Assembly (NCBI RefSeq): GCF_016808335.1
Contig: NC_053141.1
Span: forward strand, 26,650,261-26,714,260
DNA length: 64,000 nt
Direction: 5' to 3'
From: Panicum virgatum
Taxonomy: Eukaryota > Streptophyta > Magnoliopsida > Poales > Poaceae
Below, piece after piece: positions 1 to 12,117 of this stretch. A program made the translations under genes and the position numbers. The notes under the pieces are model-generated. The model worked only from the letters and a program-made list of their open reading frames with translations. It searched no databases and was not told the origin of the DNA. Every line of letters begins with the position of its first letter. The stretch's first letter is position 1.

Positions 1-725
1 GCAGGTTGCGGAGGTGGAGGGGCGAGCGAGGGAGGGGAAGCGCGCCCGGCCTGGTGAGTCGTGGTTTTCTCCCCGTGGAAAACGAAGGGATTGGGGTCGT
101 GGATCCCCATCATGTGTGCTTCCAAATGTCGCAGCATTCTTCCACGGGTGAGCAAGCACCGTGGGCTTCCAGCCCCAGGAAAAGATAGGGATTCCGGCGG
201 GGTTTGGGGCTAGTTTGGGAGGAGGGGGAAGCTTTGCCCGGGGAAGGTAATCCTACGCGGGAAATTTTCTATCTTTCAATTCCCTGGGTGCCATTCCCCA
301 CCGCGGTTAGCATATTCCCGCTGCTATTTGGGGGAACCGGTGGGGGTGGGGTTGGACGTGGCTGGGGTCCGAGATCGCTACCTGGCAACGGCTGCAGGTC
401 CAAAACAGCTTTAGCAGCATGTAGCTGAACGGCTGCAGCTGTTTGATGGCTGTACAGATTGCTGTTGGCCACAGTGCAGCAACAACAATCTCTACCGAAC
501 ACCAAAAAATGGTCTCAATGGAGCAGAAAAATCTTTTTTCAAAAAAAATTAAAGCAGAAAAATCATGAAAAATAATTAAAATAATAAAATAAGAATATCG
601 GTGCCCAATAATTAAATATACAAGATAACTTATTGCAGGGTCAACCATATATCCATACATTCACACCAACAAATACAAATGTCAATCCTCATTTTCTACA
701 ACAAAAAATCATCTTCACTCGGCAC
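1..725. other. Repeat-derived intergenic DNA, no gene
   Basis: The first ~400 bases are GC-rich and resemble the GC-rich block at 4230-4916: both carry a GCAGGTT-CGGAGG motif, a 'gtgggcttcca' phrase and a CAGCCCC-GGAAAAG phrase. The motif GGGCTAGTTTGGGAG occurs at 208-222 and in inverted form at 4899-4913, which suggests the ends of a DNA transposon or two related copies. From ~520 the sequence turns AT-rich. The open frames here have no recognisable protein character. Confidence 0.4.
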
Positions 726-1919
726 CAGGGTTCTCCTTTTCGTTTGTTAACCGAATCCCGCCATCCGCCGAAAACGAAATTTCGGCCGAAATTTCGGTAA
801 ATTTCGCTAATTCCGAACGAAAAGGGATTTTGAATTCAAAAACCGAAATTCCGTTTCATTCCGACCGAAATTTTGGTTATTTTGACCGAAATTTCGGTGA
901 TTTGGACCGAAATTTGGTTTTTGTCGACCGAAAAATGATGCAAATTAACAGAAAATGATGTCACTGTACTGTATATATGGAAAAATTGAAAATTTTGGCA
1001 AAATTTCCCCTGATTATGTGTATATTGACAGTTTATAATACATAACATATATAACTCCACAAAACAATGACAAATACACCATTTAACACATAACTCATGT
1101 CCAAAGTCCACACATACAATGCAATACATCCAAAGTCCATTAGAATTATTACAATCCAAAGATACAACTCATATCCAAAATGTTGGAAAGATTTTTTCTA
1201 TACATTCCATGCCAAATCAACTAACAAATCCTAACATTTCCTCTAACCCTAGCTTCCCCATTGCAAAAACAGCATGAAGTTCATCACATATCACCAGTAA
1301 CTAACTTAGATCAACATCAACAAGCATCACCATCGCAAAATAACCTCATACCTTTCTTTCCCGGAGCCAGCGCCGAAATCCGGACCCTAGTAGCGGTTTT
1401 TCGCCGGTAAAACAGCGAAATCCGGTCGGGATGCCGCGGTAAGCCGCCGCGCCTTCCTAGCAGCAGGATCCGCTACATACCGGTCGGAATCCGGTGATAT
1501 TCCACCGAAATTTCGGTTCCCGGCAGCAAAATCAGCTGCTTGCGGCGACGGAAGGGCGGAGGGATGGAAGGGGAACAGAGATGAGAGCGAGGAGGGGACT
1601 GGACAAGTGACGAGCTGCGTCGAGGCGGACCCAGGTGAGTTGGGTAGGTTAAAACGCTTAACGGGTTTCTTAGTGGTTAACAGGTCCGAACCCATTTAGT
1701 GATTTCAACCAACCAAATCAACTTATTTTCCAATTATTTCAAGTGCTAATTGCTCAAAAAAACATCTAGTTTTTTATCATATTTTTTACATATTTTTTTA
1801 CAATTTTTTTGAATTTTTGAATTTTGAAACGAAATATACCGAAATTCCACCTCCCGGTAACTAGCGAAAACGAAAAAAAACGAAATTTCGGCGAAATTCC
1901 ACCGAAATTGTAAACCCTG
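726..1919. mobile_element. Non-autonomous hAT transposon with 8-bp target duplication
   Basis: The element begins CAGGGTT and ends AACCCTG, a terminal inverted repeat typical of hAT elements. It is flanked by identical 8-bp direct repeats CTCGGCAC at 718-725 and 1920-1927, the size expected for hAT insertion. Both subterminal regions (about 775-930 and 1480-1515, 1830-1910) are packed with the motif CCGAAATTTCGG and variants, which would serve as transposase-binding repeats. No transposase is encoded in its 1194 bases, so it would depend on an autonomous partner. Confidence 0.88.
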
Positions 1920-1927
1920 CTCGGCAC

Positions 1928-4180
1928 TTGCATCAAACCAAACTTCAATGCATCTCAATTATGGAGAAATCTCTGGTAGGTGTGATTCCTAAGACATCTG
2001 CAATCATATCAATAATAAAAGATCATATTGTGACAAAAAAAAGGAATGGAAAATGGATACGAATGGTCAGGACAATCCACAAATTCTATCTATCAACAGT
2101 TCATCATAGAACAGCAAGAGACTACGAGAATAATAGGACAACATAACTAAATCATAACAGTTGACACACATCTACTACGAGATAAAAAAATCATTAGTTT
2201 TTTCGGACATGCTAACTGACTTGCTAAATATGCTTCCACTGGTATAGCAGTTTTAATACTATCTAAATTAGGAAATAATTGAATTGATAAAAATATTAAA
2301 TAATTACTAGTCCACTGCAGACCTAGATAAATAGCTTCAGAAACCAACTGCTAGTCTACTACTTAGCAGGTCATGTCCTACCATGTTCTTGTAGTTAAAC
2401 ACACCAAGTTAAGCACTGCAATCTACAGAAACAAGAGCAATCTTGTACTACTCATTAACTTGTGAGTAAAAGTTCTCAGTATGCTACTACAATCACATCC
2501 AATGAGTAAAAGTTACACATCCAAGTTGCAGGAGCTCGATTTGGGGAGGACAAGGAGGAGAGATGAAGGGCTCCCCAGATCCTCATACTAGTAGTATAGG
2601 GTACTGAATTATCACTCCATGGAAGATGCTCCAGCACCAAAAAGCGTTTCCGCCACCATGACCTAAGCTAGGTCTGCTACCCTGAACAAATAAAAACAAT
2701 AATTCTGCAGTTTTAGTCAAAGTAAAAGAGAATGCATTTTCCAAATAAGAAGATCTAGTGATCAGAATGTCAGCTTAATTAATTTTTCATGAAAGAATCG
2801 ACACTCAACATGATTTCAGTGCCAAATAAAGAACGCAGCATAAAGAACGAAGATCAGAATTTGGTTCAAAAAAAGAAAAGATACTGCAGGCACTCAGACC
2901 AATATAAACTGCAGAGTCAGGAAGATACATGCAAATACTGCCAAACAATTGAATGATGCACACAATTGCAACATGAAAGTAAAATGTTGGGTACCAATGA
3001 GGTGCCCAAATTAGATCTTGAAATCAAGAACAAAAAAAATCAACATCGCAGCACACAGACATGACAATCAAGCATTACACAGTTGGGAGGCTTATCTAAG
3101 AATAACCAGCGATGAAGGAGTGGTTTTTGGAGAAGAGTGATGGCCGAGGTTTGCAAGAGCTACACACGGAATCAGAAGAGTAGAAACCCTAGGAGTTTTA
3201 TGCTGCAAACATCCAGAATCATGAACAAAAATTTAAAACTTGCAAGAGAAAGTCGTTCAGCAAACAAGACTAGGAGTTGAGTATAAAGAAAAGCATAATA
3301 TTATCGAAAATTAAGTATGGACTGCCATAGGAGTTCTTTTAGCCATGGCAATCCATTTTCTGACCATAAAAGGCCAGCTGACCACACTTTCTATCAAATT
3401 CAGTAGCAGCAGCAAGAGAACTACCAACTATCTAGAAAATATCACTTAGCAACCTGGGATGCATGTATATCTTCTAGAATAATTCTAGCTGCAGTATGAG
3501 ATCAATTCAAGCCATAAAACGATTAGTAAACAAAGCTCACTCACCTACTTGTATGTGAAAGCATCTAATAATTGAGTTCTTTTTTTTTCAGCCTTCTCGT
3601 CTAACAGCTGCTTCAGCCTCACAATTTCAGTCAAATACAGAGCAGAGAAACTGGATAAGATTGCAGACTGCAAAACAAAGAATGAAGCATAAATGGAGAA
3701 CAGAGGCTAGTGCTGTGCCTGAAGAAACTCCAATCAAGCCAAACTCAGAATAAAAGAAAAGATAAGCCATTCACGATGCTAAATTATATACATTCTGACA
3801 CAGACACTATTAGTAATCAAGAGGGGCACAAGTTTCTGTACTTTCTGGAAATTCAATAATGTGTTGCCAAGTAAACTACAGATAAAAAACATTTCATAAA
3901 TCACATGTATCATAAGCACATGAAACAGCGAAATTTCATAACAAGTGACTATTGTTGACTTAACAGTAACAACAAGAGGTGTTAGGAGCTGGCTATTTAT
4001 AACTGTGTGTCCCAGCAACTTAACAACATTTGCCATGTCGATCCTGCACAGTGACTAAACCTCCTCCTAACAAGTGAACATGGGAAACACCAGCCTGCTA
4101 GTTGCTAGCTAAGGCAATATCAGTAGTCACAGTTAGCATGCAAGACAAGGAAGAAACCTGCTAGTTGCAAAGTGACTATT
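1928..4180. other. Intergenic, AT-rich; one exon-like stretch on minus strand
   Basis: This stretch is mostly non-coding. One segment on the minus strand (about 3670 down to 3563) follows an acceptor-like ttttgcag and reads as a short helical, charged peptide (contains TEIVRLKQLLDEKAEKK) before a stop. A second possible acceptor (tgtgcag) precedes a minus-strand frame near 4036. Together with the GC-rich block at 4.3-4.8 kb they could be exons of a decayed or captured gene, but I recognise no family. Confidence 0.3.
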
Positions 4181-4916
4181 GTTATGTGAAATCACGGATA
4201 AAGCACATTGTTCCATTGATTTCAAAGCTGCAGGTTACGGAGGCGGGGAGGAGGCAGAGAGGGGGCTGTGGATAGGATTAGGGTTTCCAGTGCAACAAGC
4301 AAGAAAATCTGCAGAAGAACAAGCAAGAAGAGTAAGCAAATAGCACGAACGCATACCTGAATCCGCCGGCTTGTCGCGCACGAGGTGGGTCAGCTCCGGC
4401 GAGGTCCTGGTGGCGCGGTGCGGCCTGCGGCGGAGGGGAGGGGAAGGGTCGCCGGCTTGTCGCGTTCGAGCTGGGACGGATCCGGCGAGGTGAGGCGGCT
4501 CCGGGGCACCGCCGATGTGGGGGAGGGTCCGAGGAGAGGAGACAGGGTAGGGCGTAGGAGCGGCCGGCGGCGGTTGGTGGCTGCTTGGCGCGAGGTAGCT
4601 CGACGGGGAGGGCAGACGACGAGGATGGAGCTGCGGCGGAGGAGGGCCGGCCGGCGGCGGCGCCTGGACGCGGAGGAGGAGCGGCGGAGCGGCACTTCTC
4701 GCCTGGACGCGACGCGGCTCGGGGAAGCGCCGCCCGGACCCTCGAGGTGGGGAGCGCTCGCCCCGGGGGAAACGCGAGGATAGGGTTTCACACCCCCGTG
4801 TCGTGGGCTTCCAAATGGCGAATTAATGCGGCCCGGGGCCAATTTCCGCGTGGCGATCCAGCCCCGGGAAAAGGCCGGGAACCCTCCGGGATTTTGGGCT
4901 CCCAAACTAGCCCTTA
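4181..4916 (-). other. GC-rich block, possible captured first exon, transposon-like end
   Basis: Read on the minus strand, about 4800-4330 is strongly GC-rich and ends at a good donor (GGATTCAG|gtatgc, near 4369). It contains an internal duplication: two segments about 100 bases apart encode similar phrases (SQLERDKPA and THLVRDKPAD). The outer edge carries CTCCCAAACTAGCCC at 4899-4913, the inverse of a motif at 208-222. A gene fragment captured beside a transposon terminus would explain this. No protein family was recognised. Confidence 0.3.
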
Positions 4917-5320
4917 GAGTATATCTAAACCACAGGACGACCACCGTTGCGTCGAGATTGTAGCCAGCAGCTGACGACGCTAACTGGTTGATTGCCAGAA
5001 TCGCCGAGACAGGCACAACCAGCGACGCCATATAAGAATCGAAGAAACTCAGTATTCGAGCGAGTCCCTCATGTATAATATTCCTTGTCACTACACTTAC
5101 TTCTACGCCCCATATCTAACTTCCGACTACCGTGACGGCACGAAAAGCGCAACCCACCAACTGCACTCTGTTCATGCTTAACAGGCGCGCAACAGCAAAT
5201 AGGCTTTGACCATTTGAACATCTTCCGTTGTTGTCCTTTCTCAACTCATTTTTATTTTACTTTTAAAAAGTTACTTGTACTTTCTAGCCTCTAGGAGGTT
5301 GAGGTAGTAGTAAGAGAAAA

Positions 5321-5940
5321 GTTATGGACAGCCGGTCCTTAAACTTATTCGATTTTCACTTAGATCCCTATACTGTTAAATTGCAGATCTTGCTTCCGGT
5401 ATCATCTAGGTCAATATACTCTTAAAATACAAGTACATTCCACTAATAAAGCATAATAGGATCAAATATTGCGCTTTTAAGCACACAATTACTTTCATTG
5501 CTTTATTTTTTCAAACTTATTGTTGATGCCTCTTAAGCTTATCCCCACATTTCATTTGGTAATTCATGGTGTTCTAGGTTCCTAATTCTACTATCTAGTT
5601 TGGCATGTGCAGATACAACTTATTTAAGCTTGAACAATCTTCCAAGAATCAAGTACAGTTTCAGGCGCGCCTAACAAGCTAAGATATTGCCTCCAAAGTG
5701 AATCCATCATCAATTGTTCAAAAAATAAGTTTTATCAATTTAATTTGAATGCCACTGCATTTTAATAGTATAAGGGCCTTGCATCTGAAGCTAAGTTATT
5801 AGAGAGCTAGATTTGTATTTTGAAAGTATAGGGATCTAAATGACACCCGAGGCTAAATTTAGAAAGCTGAATCTGTAATTTCAGAGTATATAGATCTAAA
5901 TGACACAATCGAACAAGTTTAAGAACAGGCCATGCGTAAC
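5321..5940. mobile_element. MITE with ~65-bp terminal inverted repeats
   Basis: The left end (5321-5386, GTTATGGACAGCCGGTCCTT...) is the inverted, roughly 75-80 per cent identical partner of the right end (5876-5940, ...CATGCGTAAC). Both arms contain TTAAACTTRTTCGATT and TTAGATCYNTATAC phrases. There is no coding content. It sits just beyond the 3' end of the 4CL gene. Long inverted repeats suggest a Mutator-type MITE, but I could not find a convincing target duplication. Confidence 0.6.
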
Positions 5941-6221
5941 TTTAAGATGAATCCATACCATTTAAACATGGTATACATTACTGTATTGCCGTAATCAGCC
6001 TTGTTCGTTTGGTCAAAAACAATATAGCTAGATGCATCTATATATATCATTTATGAACATTACACCACACAGGGCCAACCAACAAACAAACTAAAACCTC
6101 TTTCGGCAACATATATGTTTCCACAAGATTAGGTGCCCCTTCTGCTGCCATTTCATGAACAATGGTACCACCTATTGCATGGCCTTTTCTCAACAGTGTG
6201 GCCGACTGAAACACTGCGGCC

Positions 6222-9200
6222 TCAGTGGACACCGGCGGCGAGCCTGGCTCTCAAGTCCTTCCTTAGGATCTTGCCTGAAGGATTCTTGGGGATGGAGTCG
6301 GTGAAGAAGACCTTGTGGATCTTCTTGTAGAAAACCACCTGCAGGGCAGCATGGTGTGAGATTTCAGTCATGAGGTCGAGTTCTTTAATTATTTGCAAGC
6401 GCTTGTGCGACGGTGCTCTTGTTTTAGTACTAATTGTTCCTATTCTTTTTGAAAAAATACGAGTACTACCTGTTCCTGAATAAATGCAGATGGATTCTAG
6501 TTTTGTGTGATGGAAACATAAGAAACATGGTATTGCTTTTACCTCCTTGGCAACAAATTGCTTGATCTCATCCTCGGTGAGTTGAGACCCTTCTGTCCGC
6601 ACGATGAAGGCGACCGGGATTTCACCGGCGAGATCATCCTTCATTCTGAAAGAAGAGACCAGAAGATGTCAGAATTCAATCCAAGAAATTGGCAGCACCA
6701 CACAGTGGTGGTTTGGTTCCATCTGAACTTGTCATCACATCGATGACCAACGACTTACGATACGACAGCAGCGTCCTTGATCTCCGGGTGCGTGATGAGG
6801 AGGGCCTCAAGCTCCGCAGGCGGCACCTGGAACCCCTTGTACTTGATGATCTCCTTGAGCCTGTCGACGATGAAGATCTCGTCGTCGTCGTCAACGTAGC
6901 CGATGTCCCCGGTGTGCAGCCAGCCGTCCTTGTCGATGGTGTTCTTCGTGGACTCGGGGTCGTTCAGGTAACCTGAATGATTGACGACAGTGCGCCAAAG
7001 GACTGGTCAGTAACTTTGAAAGAACCTTTATTATTGGAGCTCTGAGCAACACAAACAGATTCAGCAATGGCAGAAACTACCAGGCCATTCAGCGGTAGAG
7101 AGAAAGCAAAAGATATCGCCGAAACGTTTGGTCGGACAGACTGTTCAAAGAGAGAAAGGCTGGCATTGACTCGTCAATCGCGCTGCGCCTGCGGCCTGCT
7201 CACCCAACCGATTGGAGCTTTCTTTCTCCGAATCGCGCGATGGATCACCAAATATTGACTCGCATTTCAGGTTGGAGCGATGCATGCCGTCCTCGCCCTC
7301 GATCGCCAAGCACCAACTAATCAATAATCATGCCTAGTGAGCGTGTTCAGCAGTTGGCATTAGGTAGACCGCGCGAGAACCTAAGCGACTGTCGTTTGAA
7401 AGCTCATCAGAAAAGTTTCCCGGCAAAAGAAAACGAAAAGAAATCTCAGCACGAAAGCTAATAAGCTAGCTACTCTGCATCTGTCCTCGACCGACTACTG
7501 GATGCTGAAGCCACAGCCACCGACGGACCCATGGTGGTGGCTTGGTCCACACCACCACCATCCCTGGCCATCTCTCTCGCGCTAAAGTTTGACTTCCCAA
7601 CTACTACTGTCTACTGCTCATCAATGGCACATTGGCACGCCCAAAATTTTGAGAGAGAGAAAAAAAATCAAGGGAGCTGGATTGAGATCGAGCACCTTGT
7701 TCGTCCATCTTGTATGTGATGGTGGTCACATGCCTATGCCTTTCGCAAAGGCAAAAAAAATGGCCCATTTGGGACTTGGATTCCGCGACCGTGTCATGGC
7801 GATGATGACTTTTCGAGGCCACTTGCCGGCTACTCGCCAGCCATCATCGCAAATTGTGGGTGCGCGTAGATGCATACACGCGCGAAACGTGCGGTGGAGA
7901 CCGGGATTCTTTGCCCAAACCAATCGTTAGGCTTGGGAACTTGGACAAAAGGTCTCCAACTAGCGTGAACACGACCAAGCACGCCGTGGCTTTTCTGCTG
8001 TGTTCGGCGGGTGACTTTTCACCCCTTTGACTCACCAGATAGTCAATACTAAAACAATACTCATTCAAATGATAACTACCATTGGTAAAAGGAGATTTGG
8101 ATCTCCACTAAACCTTTTTGTTTATACTAAGTAGTAAGAAATTAAAGTAAGATTCCTCTTAAACCTCAAGACGATGGTTCGTGGGGTCGAATTGAAGCTG
8201 GAACTTCTAATAGCAAATGCACATGGAACTGATCACAAAGAATATTTGGTGGTCCCTACTCCTATACTAGACTAATCATGCACCCAAGTGCCCACCCACA
8301 ATTTAAATTGCAAGAGTTTGGATTGTCGCGTGGCCTAATCGCAGAGACCAAACGGGTTAGTTACAACCTAAGTACTACCAGCATTGTAGGAGGTTTGTCC
8401 ACATCATCACCAACCTGTGGCTAAGTTGTGGCGCCTACTTTCTCCCCCAAGCTAAGGACAACTCGTGCTAGCTCCAACTAGTTAAGCTTAAGCAACGGCA
8501 CCGGGCCCACGCGCGCTATGTGCACCAGCAGCACGTGGGCCCACGTGACAGTGCCAGTGCAAGTGCGAGGTCAGCGTCAGCGGTTGGTGGCGTGGTGTGG
8601 CAGCTAAACGGTAACGACGACATGAAGTGAATTAGCTTCGTCGTTCCAAGGATATGGATATGCGTATGCATATGTATCCAAGTACTAGCTAAAGAGTACC
8701 TTTCATGATCTGCTCGCCGCGGATGCAGATCTCGCCGGGCTGGTTCCGGCCGAGGGCGGCGCCGGTGTCGGGGTCGACGATCTTGAGCTCGGCGTTCCGC
8801 ACCACGGTGCCGCAGGACCCGGACTTGACCTGGAACGGCTCCTTGGCGAAGGCCAGGCACATGGCCAGCACGGGCCCGGCCTCCGTCATCCCGTAGCCCT
8901 GCCCGAGCACGGCGTTGGGGATCTTGGTCATGAAGGCGTCCTGGAGCTCCCTGCCCATGGGCGCGGCGCCGGACATGACCATGCGGATGGAGGCGAGGTC
9001 GGCGGCGGTGACCCGGGGGCTCTTGGCGATCTCCACCACGATGGGCGGCACGAAGGGCGCGATGGTGACGCCGTGCGCGCGCACCAGGTCCACGAGCGCG
9101 CCCAGGTCGAACTTGCGCATGATCACGATGGCGCAGCCGGCGCGGAGCCCCGCCAGCAGCACCGAGTTGAGCGAGTAGATGTGGAACAGCGGCAGCAGGC

Positions 9201-9627
9201 ACAGCAGCACGTCGTCCGTGCGGAAGTGCAGGTTCGGGTTCTCGCCGTCGACCTTTTGTTTGTTTTCACATCAAAAAAATAAAAAGAAAACAGGGGAGAG
9301 TACTTGGATCAGTTTGCAATTCAGAAGCAATGGCATCATTAATTTCTTCTTCTTCAGAGAAAAATATGGTTTGGTCAACTGGTTGTTGGGTGGGGGCGTG
9401 GGTGCTGGCGCGCAAGCCAACAATTTGACGAAGTGCCGGGCGTAGAAGGCCGGATGGATCCATGGCATTATTTATGACAGGCTTAGCTTAGCTTGTCGGG
9501 AAGCGGGAACCAACGAATGTTCCTTCCTCGGCCGCGCTGACAGGTGGGTCCAGCTGGCCGACGCGGCTGTCACCCTGTCCTGCTCGGCGAGCAAGCCAAG
9601 CCAAGCTCTGCCGGGCCACCGACAGGC

Positions 9628-9674
<47 letters not shown>

Positions 9675-10368
9675 CATTGAATCGAATGAATGAAATGAAT
9701 GGCACCTGCTGCGCGACGCTGGTGATGAGGCTGCGGTGCGTGAGCATGACGCCCTTGGGGAGGCCGGTGGTGCCGGAGGAGTAGGGCAGCGCGACGACGT
9801 CGTCGGGCTGGATGTCGGCGTCGGCCTCCAGCTCCTCCGCCGCGATGACCTCGGCGAACTCGGCGCACCCGTCGAAGCGCCCGTCCACGGTGACCACGGG
9901 GATGCCCCTCGCGGCCGCGAACTCGCGCACCTTCTCCACGGCGCAGGCCTCGGTGACGATGAGCCTGGCGCCCGCCGCCTCCGCCTGCCGGTGGATCTCG
10001 TGCGGGGTGTAGAACGGGTTCGCCGTGGTGGTGGCGGCGCCCAGCCGCGCCGCGCCCAGGAACGAGAAGGCGAACTCGGGGCAGTTGCGGAGCAGGTTCA
10101 TCACCACGTCGCCCCTGCCCACGCCCATCCGGCGGAGCCCCGCCGCGGCGCGCCGCGACAGGGACTCCACCTCCGCGTAGGTGTAGGACGCGCCGGTCTG
10201 CCCGTCGATCAGGCAGGGCCGCCCCGCCACCTCGGCCATCTTGCCGAAGCAGTACGTGTGCAGCGGCTGGCTGTTGTTGATCTCGATGTCCGGCAGCTTG
10301 GACCGGAACACCACCTCCGCCGCGGGCGCCGCCACCGCCGCCGCCACCGACTCGTCCACGGAACCCAT
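6222..10368 (-). CDS. 4CL3: 4-coumarate:CoA ligase, 4CL3/Bmr2-like
   Basis: This gene encodes a cytosolic enzyme that uses ATP and CoA to activate 4-coumarate and related cinnamates, the entry to monolignols and flavonoids. Exons, all in phase with GT-AG introns, are 10368-9706, 9252-8700, 6972-6759, 6645-6543 and 6338-6222 (1650 nt, 549 aa). Box [12 protein letters not shown] is at residues 197-207 and box II GEICIRG at 394-400. The adenylate-forming C-terminal domain ends with the invariant [14 protein letters not shown]. The protein is nearly co-linear with my recollection of rice Os4CL3 and sorghum Bmr2, the grass lignin isoforms, though the tail after the catalytic lysine region is about 15 residues shorter than in rice. 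Start: first ATG in MGSVDE, 160 nt below a TATA box. Intron 1 holds a (GA)n tract; intron 2 is 1.7 kb with no evident content. Confidence 0.95.
9629..9671. repeat. (GA)n microsatellite in 4CL intron 1
   Basis: An uninterrupted GA/AG dinucleotide run of about 40 bases lies 35 bases inside intron 1 from the donor of exon 1. Read on the gene strand it is a (CT)n polypyrimidine run close to the splice donor. Length polymorphism is likely. Confidence 0.9.
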
Positions 10369-10528
10369 CTCTCCGGCGACCGAGCTCGCTCTCGGATGAA
10401 CTGGCCTGTCAATCGGGTTGGTGACCTTGTGCAACAGGCGATTGGTTCAACCAACCTTGTGCTGCTGCTGGTGGTGGTGGTGCTAGCTCGGCGCCTCCTG
10501 AAGGGCAGAGGACCGGCAGGTGAGGGGG

Positions 10529-10536
10529 TTATATAC
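10529..10536 (-). promoter_or_regulatory. TATA box of 4CL
   Basis: On the minus strand the sequence is GTATATAA followed by CCCCCTCACC, 160 bases upstream of the 4CL start codon. This implies a 5' leader of roughly 130 nt. Confidence 0.7.
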
Positions 10537-10656
10537 GAGCAGGGGACTTGGGGAGTTGTTGAGTAGGTGAGCGGGTCCCCGCGGGGCTGACGGGTGGGGG
10601 CCAGGTGGAAGTGGGAGAGCGGTCGGGGTGAGGTAGGAAGGAGGAGAGAGCTACGG

Positions 10657-10663
10657 GGTTGGT
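10657..10663 (-). promoter_or_regulatory. AC element (MYB site) upstream of 4CL
   Basis: ACCAACC on the minus strand, about 120 bases above the TATA box. AC elements are the known binding sites of the R2R3-MYB switches of lignin genes. A second ACCAACC lies on the plus strand at 10718-10724. Their function here is inferred from motif and position only. Confidence 0.5.
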
Positions 10664-10739
10664 GGGAGAGAGCTGTGGGTCGTTGACTGGGACGGGGGCG
10701 CCACGTCAACGTCGTTTACCAACCCCATTAGCAGCGCCA

Positions 10740-11533
10740 GAGAGCGACCCCGTCGAGTGTTGGTGTTCTCATTTCTGTCTGCGCCTGGGGTTGGTGATGG
10801 CGATCGTCTTTTCGGCTTTCTAAGGTCCCTTGGGTGTGCTCGAGTTTTCTTGGTAAGAAACTGCGGCAGGGTTTTCCCGTTGTGTCCGGGATCGGCCTGC
10901 CTCTCTGCGAAGCATGTTTTCCTCTTGGGGCACCAACCACCGTCCAGTGTGGTATTCATGGCGGTGACACTCGGGGTTCGCATGATCTACCACAAAAGTG
11001 CGCAGAATTCTCGCTAGACGAATCGTAGTAACCTACCTCCAAAATAGCCAATTTGAGCTTATGCAATAACATCATAAGGATAAGGTTGATTTGCATTGAG
11101 GACGTACGATCCACACTGTCCTTGTCAATATCGTTTTTTGGTTTAAGAAACGGATTCGTCAGTCCAACAACCGCCACCCACCTCATTCCTCACTGGCGCA
11201 TGTGGAGTGGGAGCACCGAATTGTAAAATCTTGCAATATAATGGGACCAAAGAGAACGCGTCCTGTCAGGGATGGGTTCCCTCGTCAAAGGGCAAACAAA
11301 ATGCCGCCCGTTTTGCATTATGTGCTTGCCGGGTGGCTTGAGAGGCCCGTTTCTCAAGTTGCCACTGGATACCCACCACCCTTACTCAAATCCATACCCG
11401 TTGTATTTGAATAGGGTATGAATTATCCATCTCAACTTAGATATGGGTAGGATATATATAGATAATACACGTTTTACCCACGTACCCGTTAGTTAGTTCT
11501 TTTATATTCTCTTATGTTCCGTAACTCCGCTCT
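10740..11533. other. Intergenic upstream of 4CL, no gene seen
   Basis: Moderate GC content near the 4CL promoter gives way to AT-rich sequence. The region 11400-11500 has poly-purine 'gggtatg/gatatgggta' phrases typical of degenerate repeat DNA. No coding signal or RNA gene was recognised. Confidence 0.5.
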
Positions 11534-12117
11534 TTGACGTGGGGCCCACATGTATGTGTAGCTACACTACTTTGCACAGAGTTGCTGCTTGTTACATTGA
11601 GTCATCTACAACAAATTTCAGTTAATTTTGATAAAATTTTATAGTGTGAACGCGAGGTTTTATTTTCAGTGTCTGGCCCTTGACGTGGGGCCCACGTGTA
11701 GGTCTAGCGACACTGCTTTGCACAGAGTAGCTACCGATCATACTGAGTCACCTCCAACAAATTTCAGTTAATTTTGATAAAATTTTATAATGTGAACACG
11801 AGGTTTTATTTTTAGGGTCCGGTTCTTGACGTGGGGCCCATGTGTAGGTCTAGCCGCACTGTTTTGCACAGAGTAGCTGTCGATCATACCGAGTCATTTC
11901 CAACAAATTGCAATCAATTTTGATAAAATTGTATAGTTTGAACGCGAGATTTTATTTTCAGGGTCTGGCTCTTGACGTGGGGTCCACGTGTAAGTCTAGT
12001 CACACTGCTTTGCACAGAGCAGCTACCAATCATACTGAGTCATCTCCAACAAATTTCAGTTAATTTTGATAAAATTTTATAGCGTGAACGCGATGTTTTA
12101 TTTTTAGGGTCCGGCTC
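11534..12117. repeat. Tandem array, four units of exactly 146 bp
   Basis: Units start at 11534, 11680, 11826 and 11972 with TTGACGTGGGGYCCA, and a fifth decayed start is at 12118. The spacing is 146 bases every time. Each unit contains TTTGCACAGAG, CAACAAATT and AATTTTGATAAAATTKTATA. Units differ by point changes only, which points to repeated duplication followed by mild divergence. No reading frame is conserved across units. Confidence 0.9.

Noticed and set aside
9736..10566. 276-codon plus-strand frame opposite 4CL exon 1
   Set aside because: Antisense shadow of a GC-rich exon and leader; composition is Arg/Gly/Val-biased and there is no domain.
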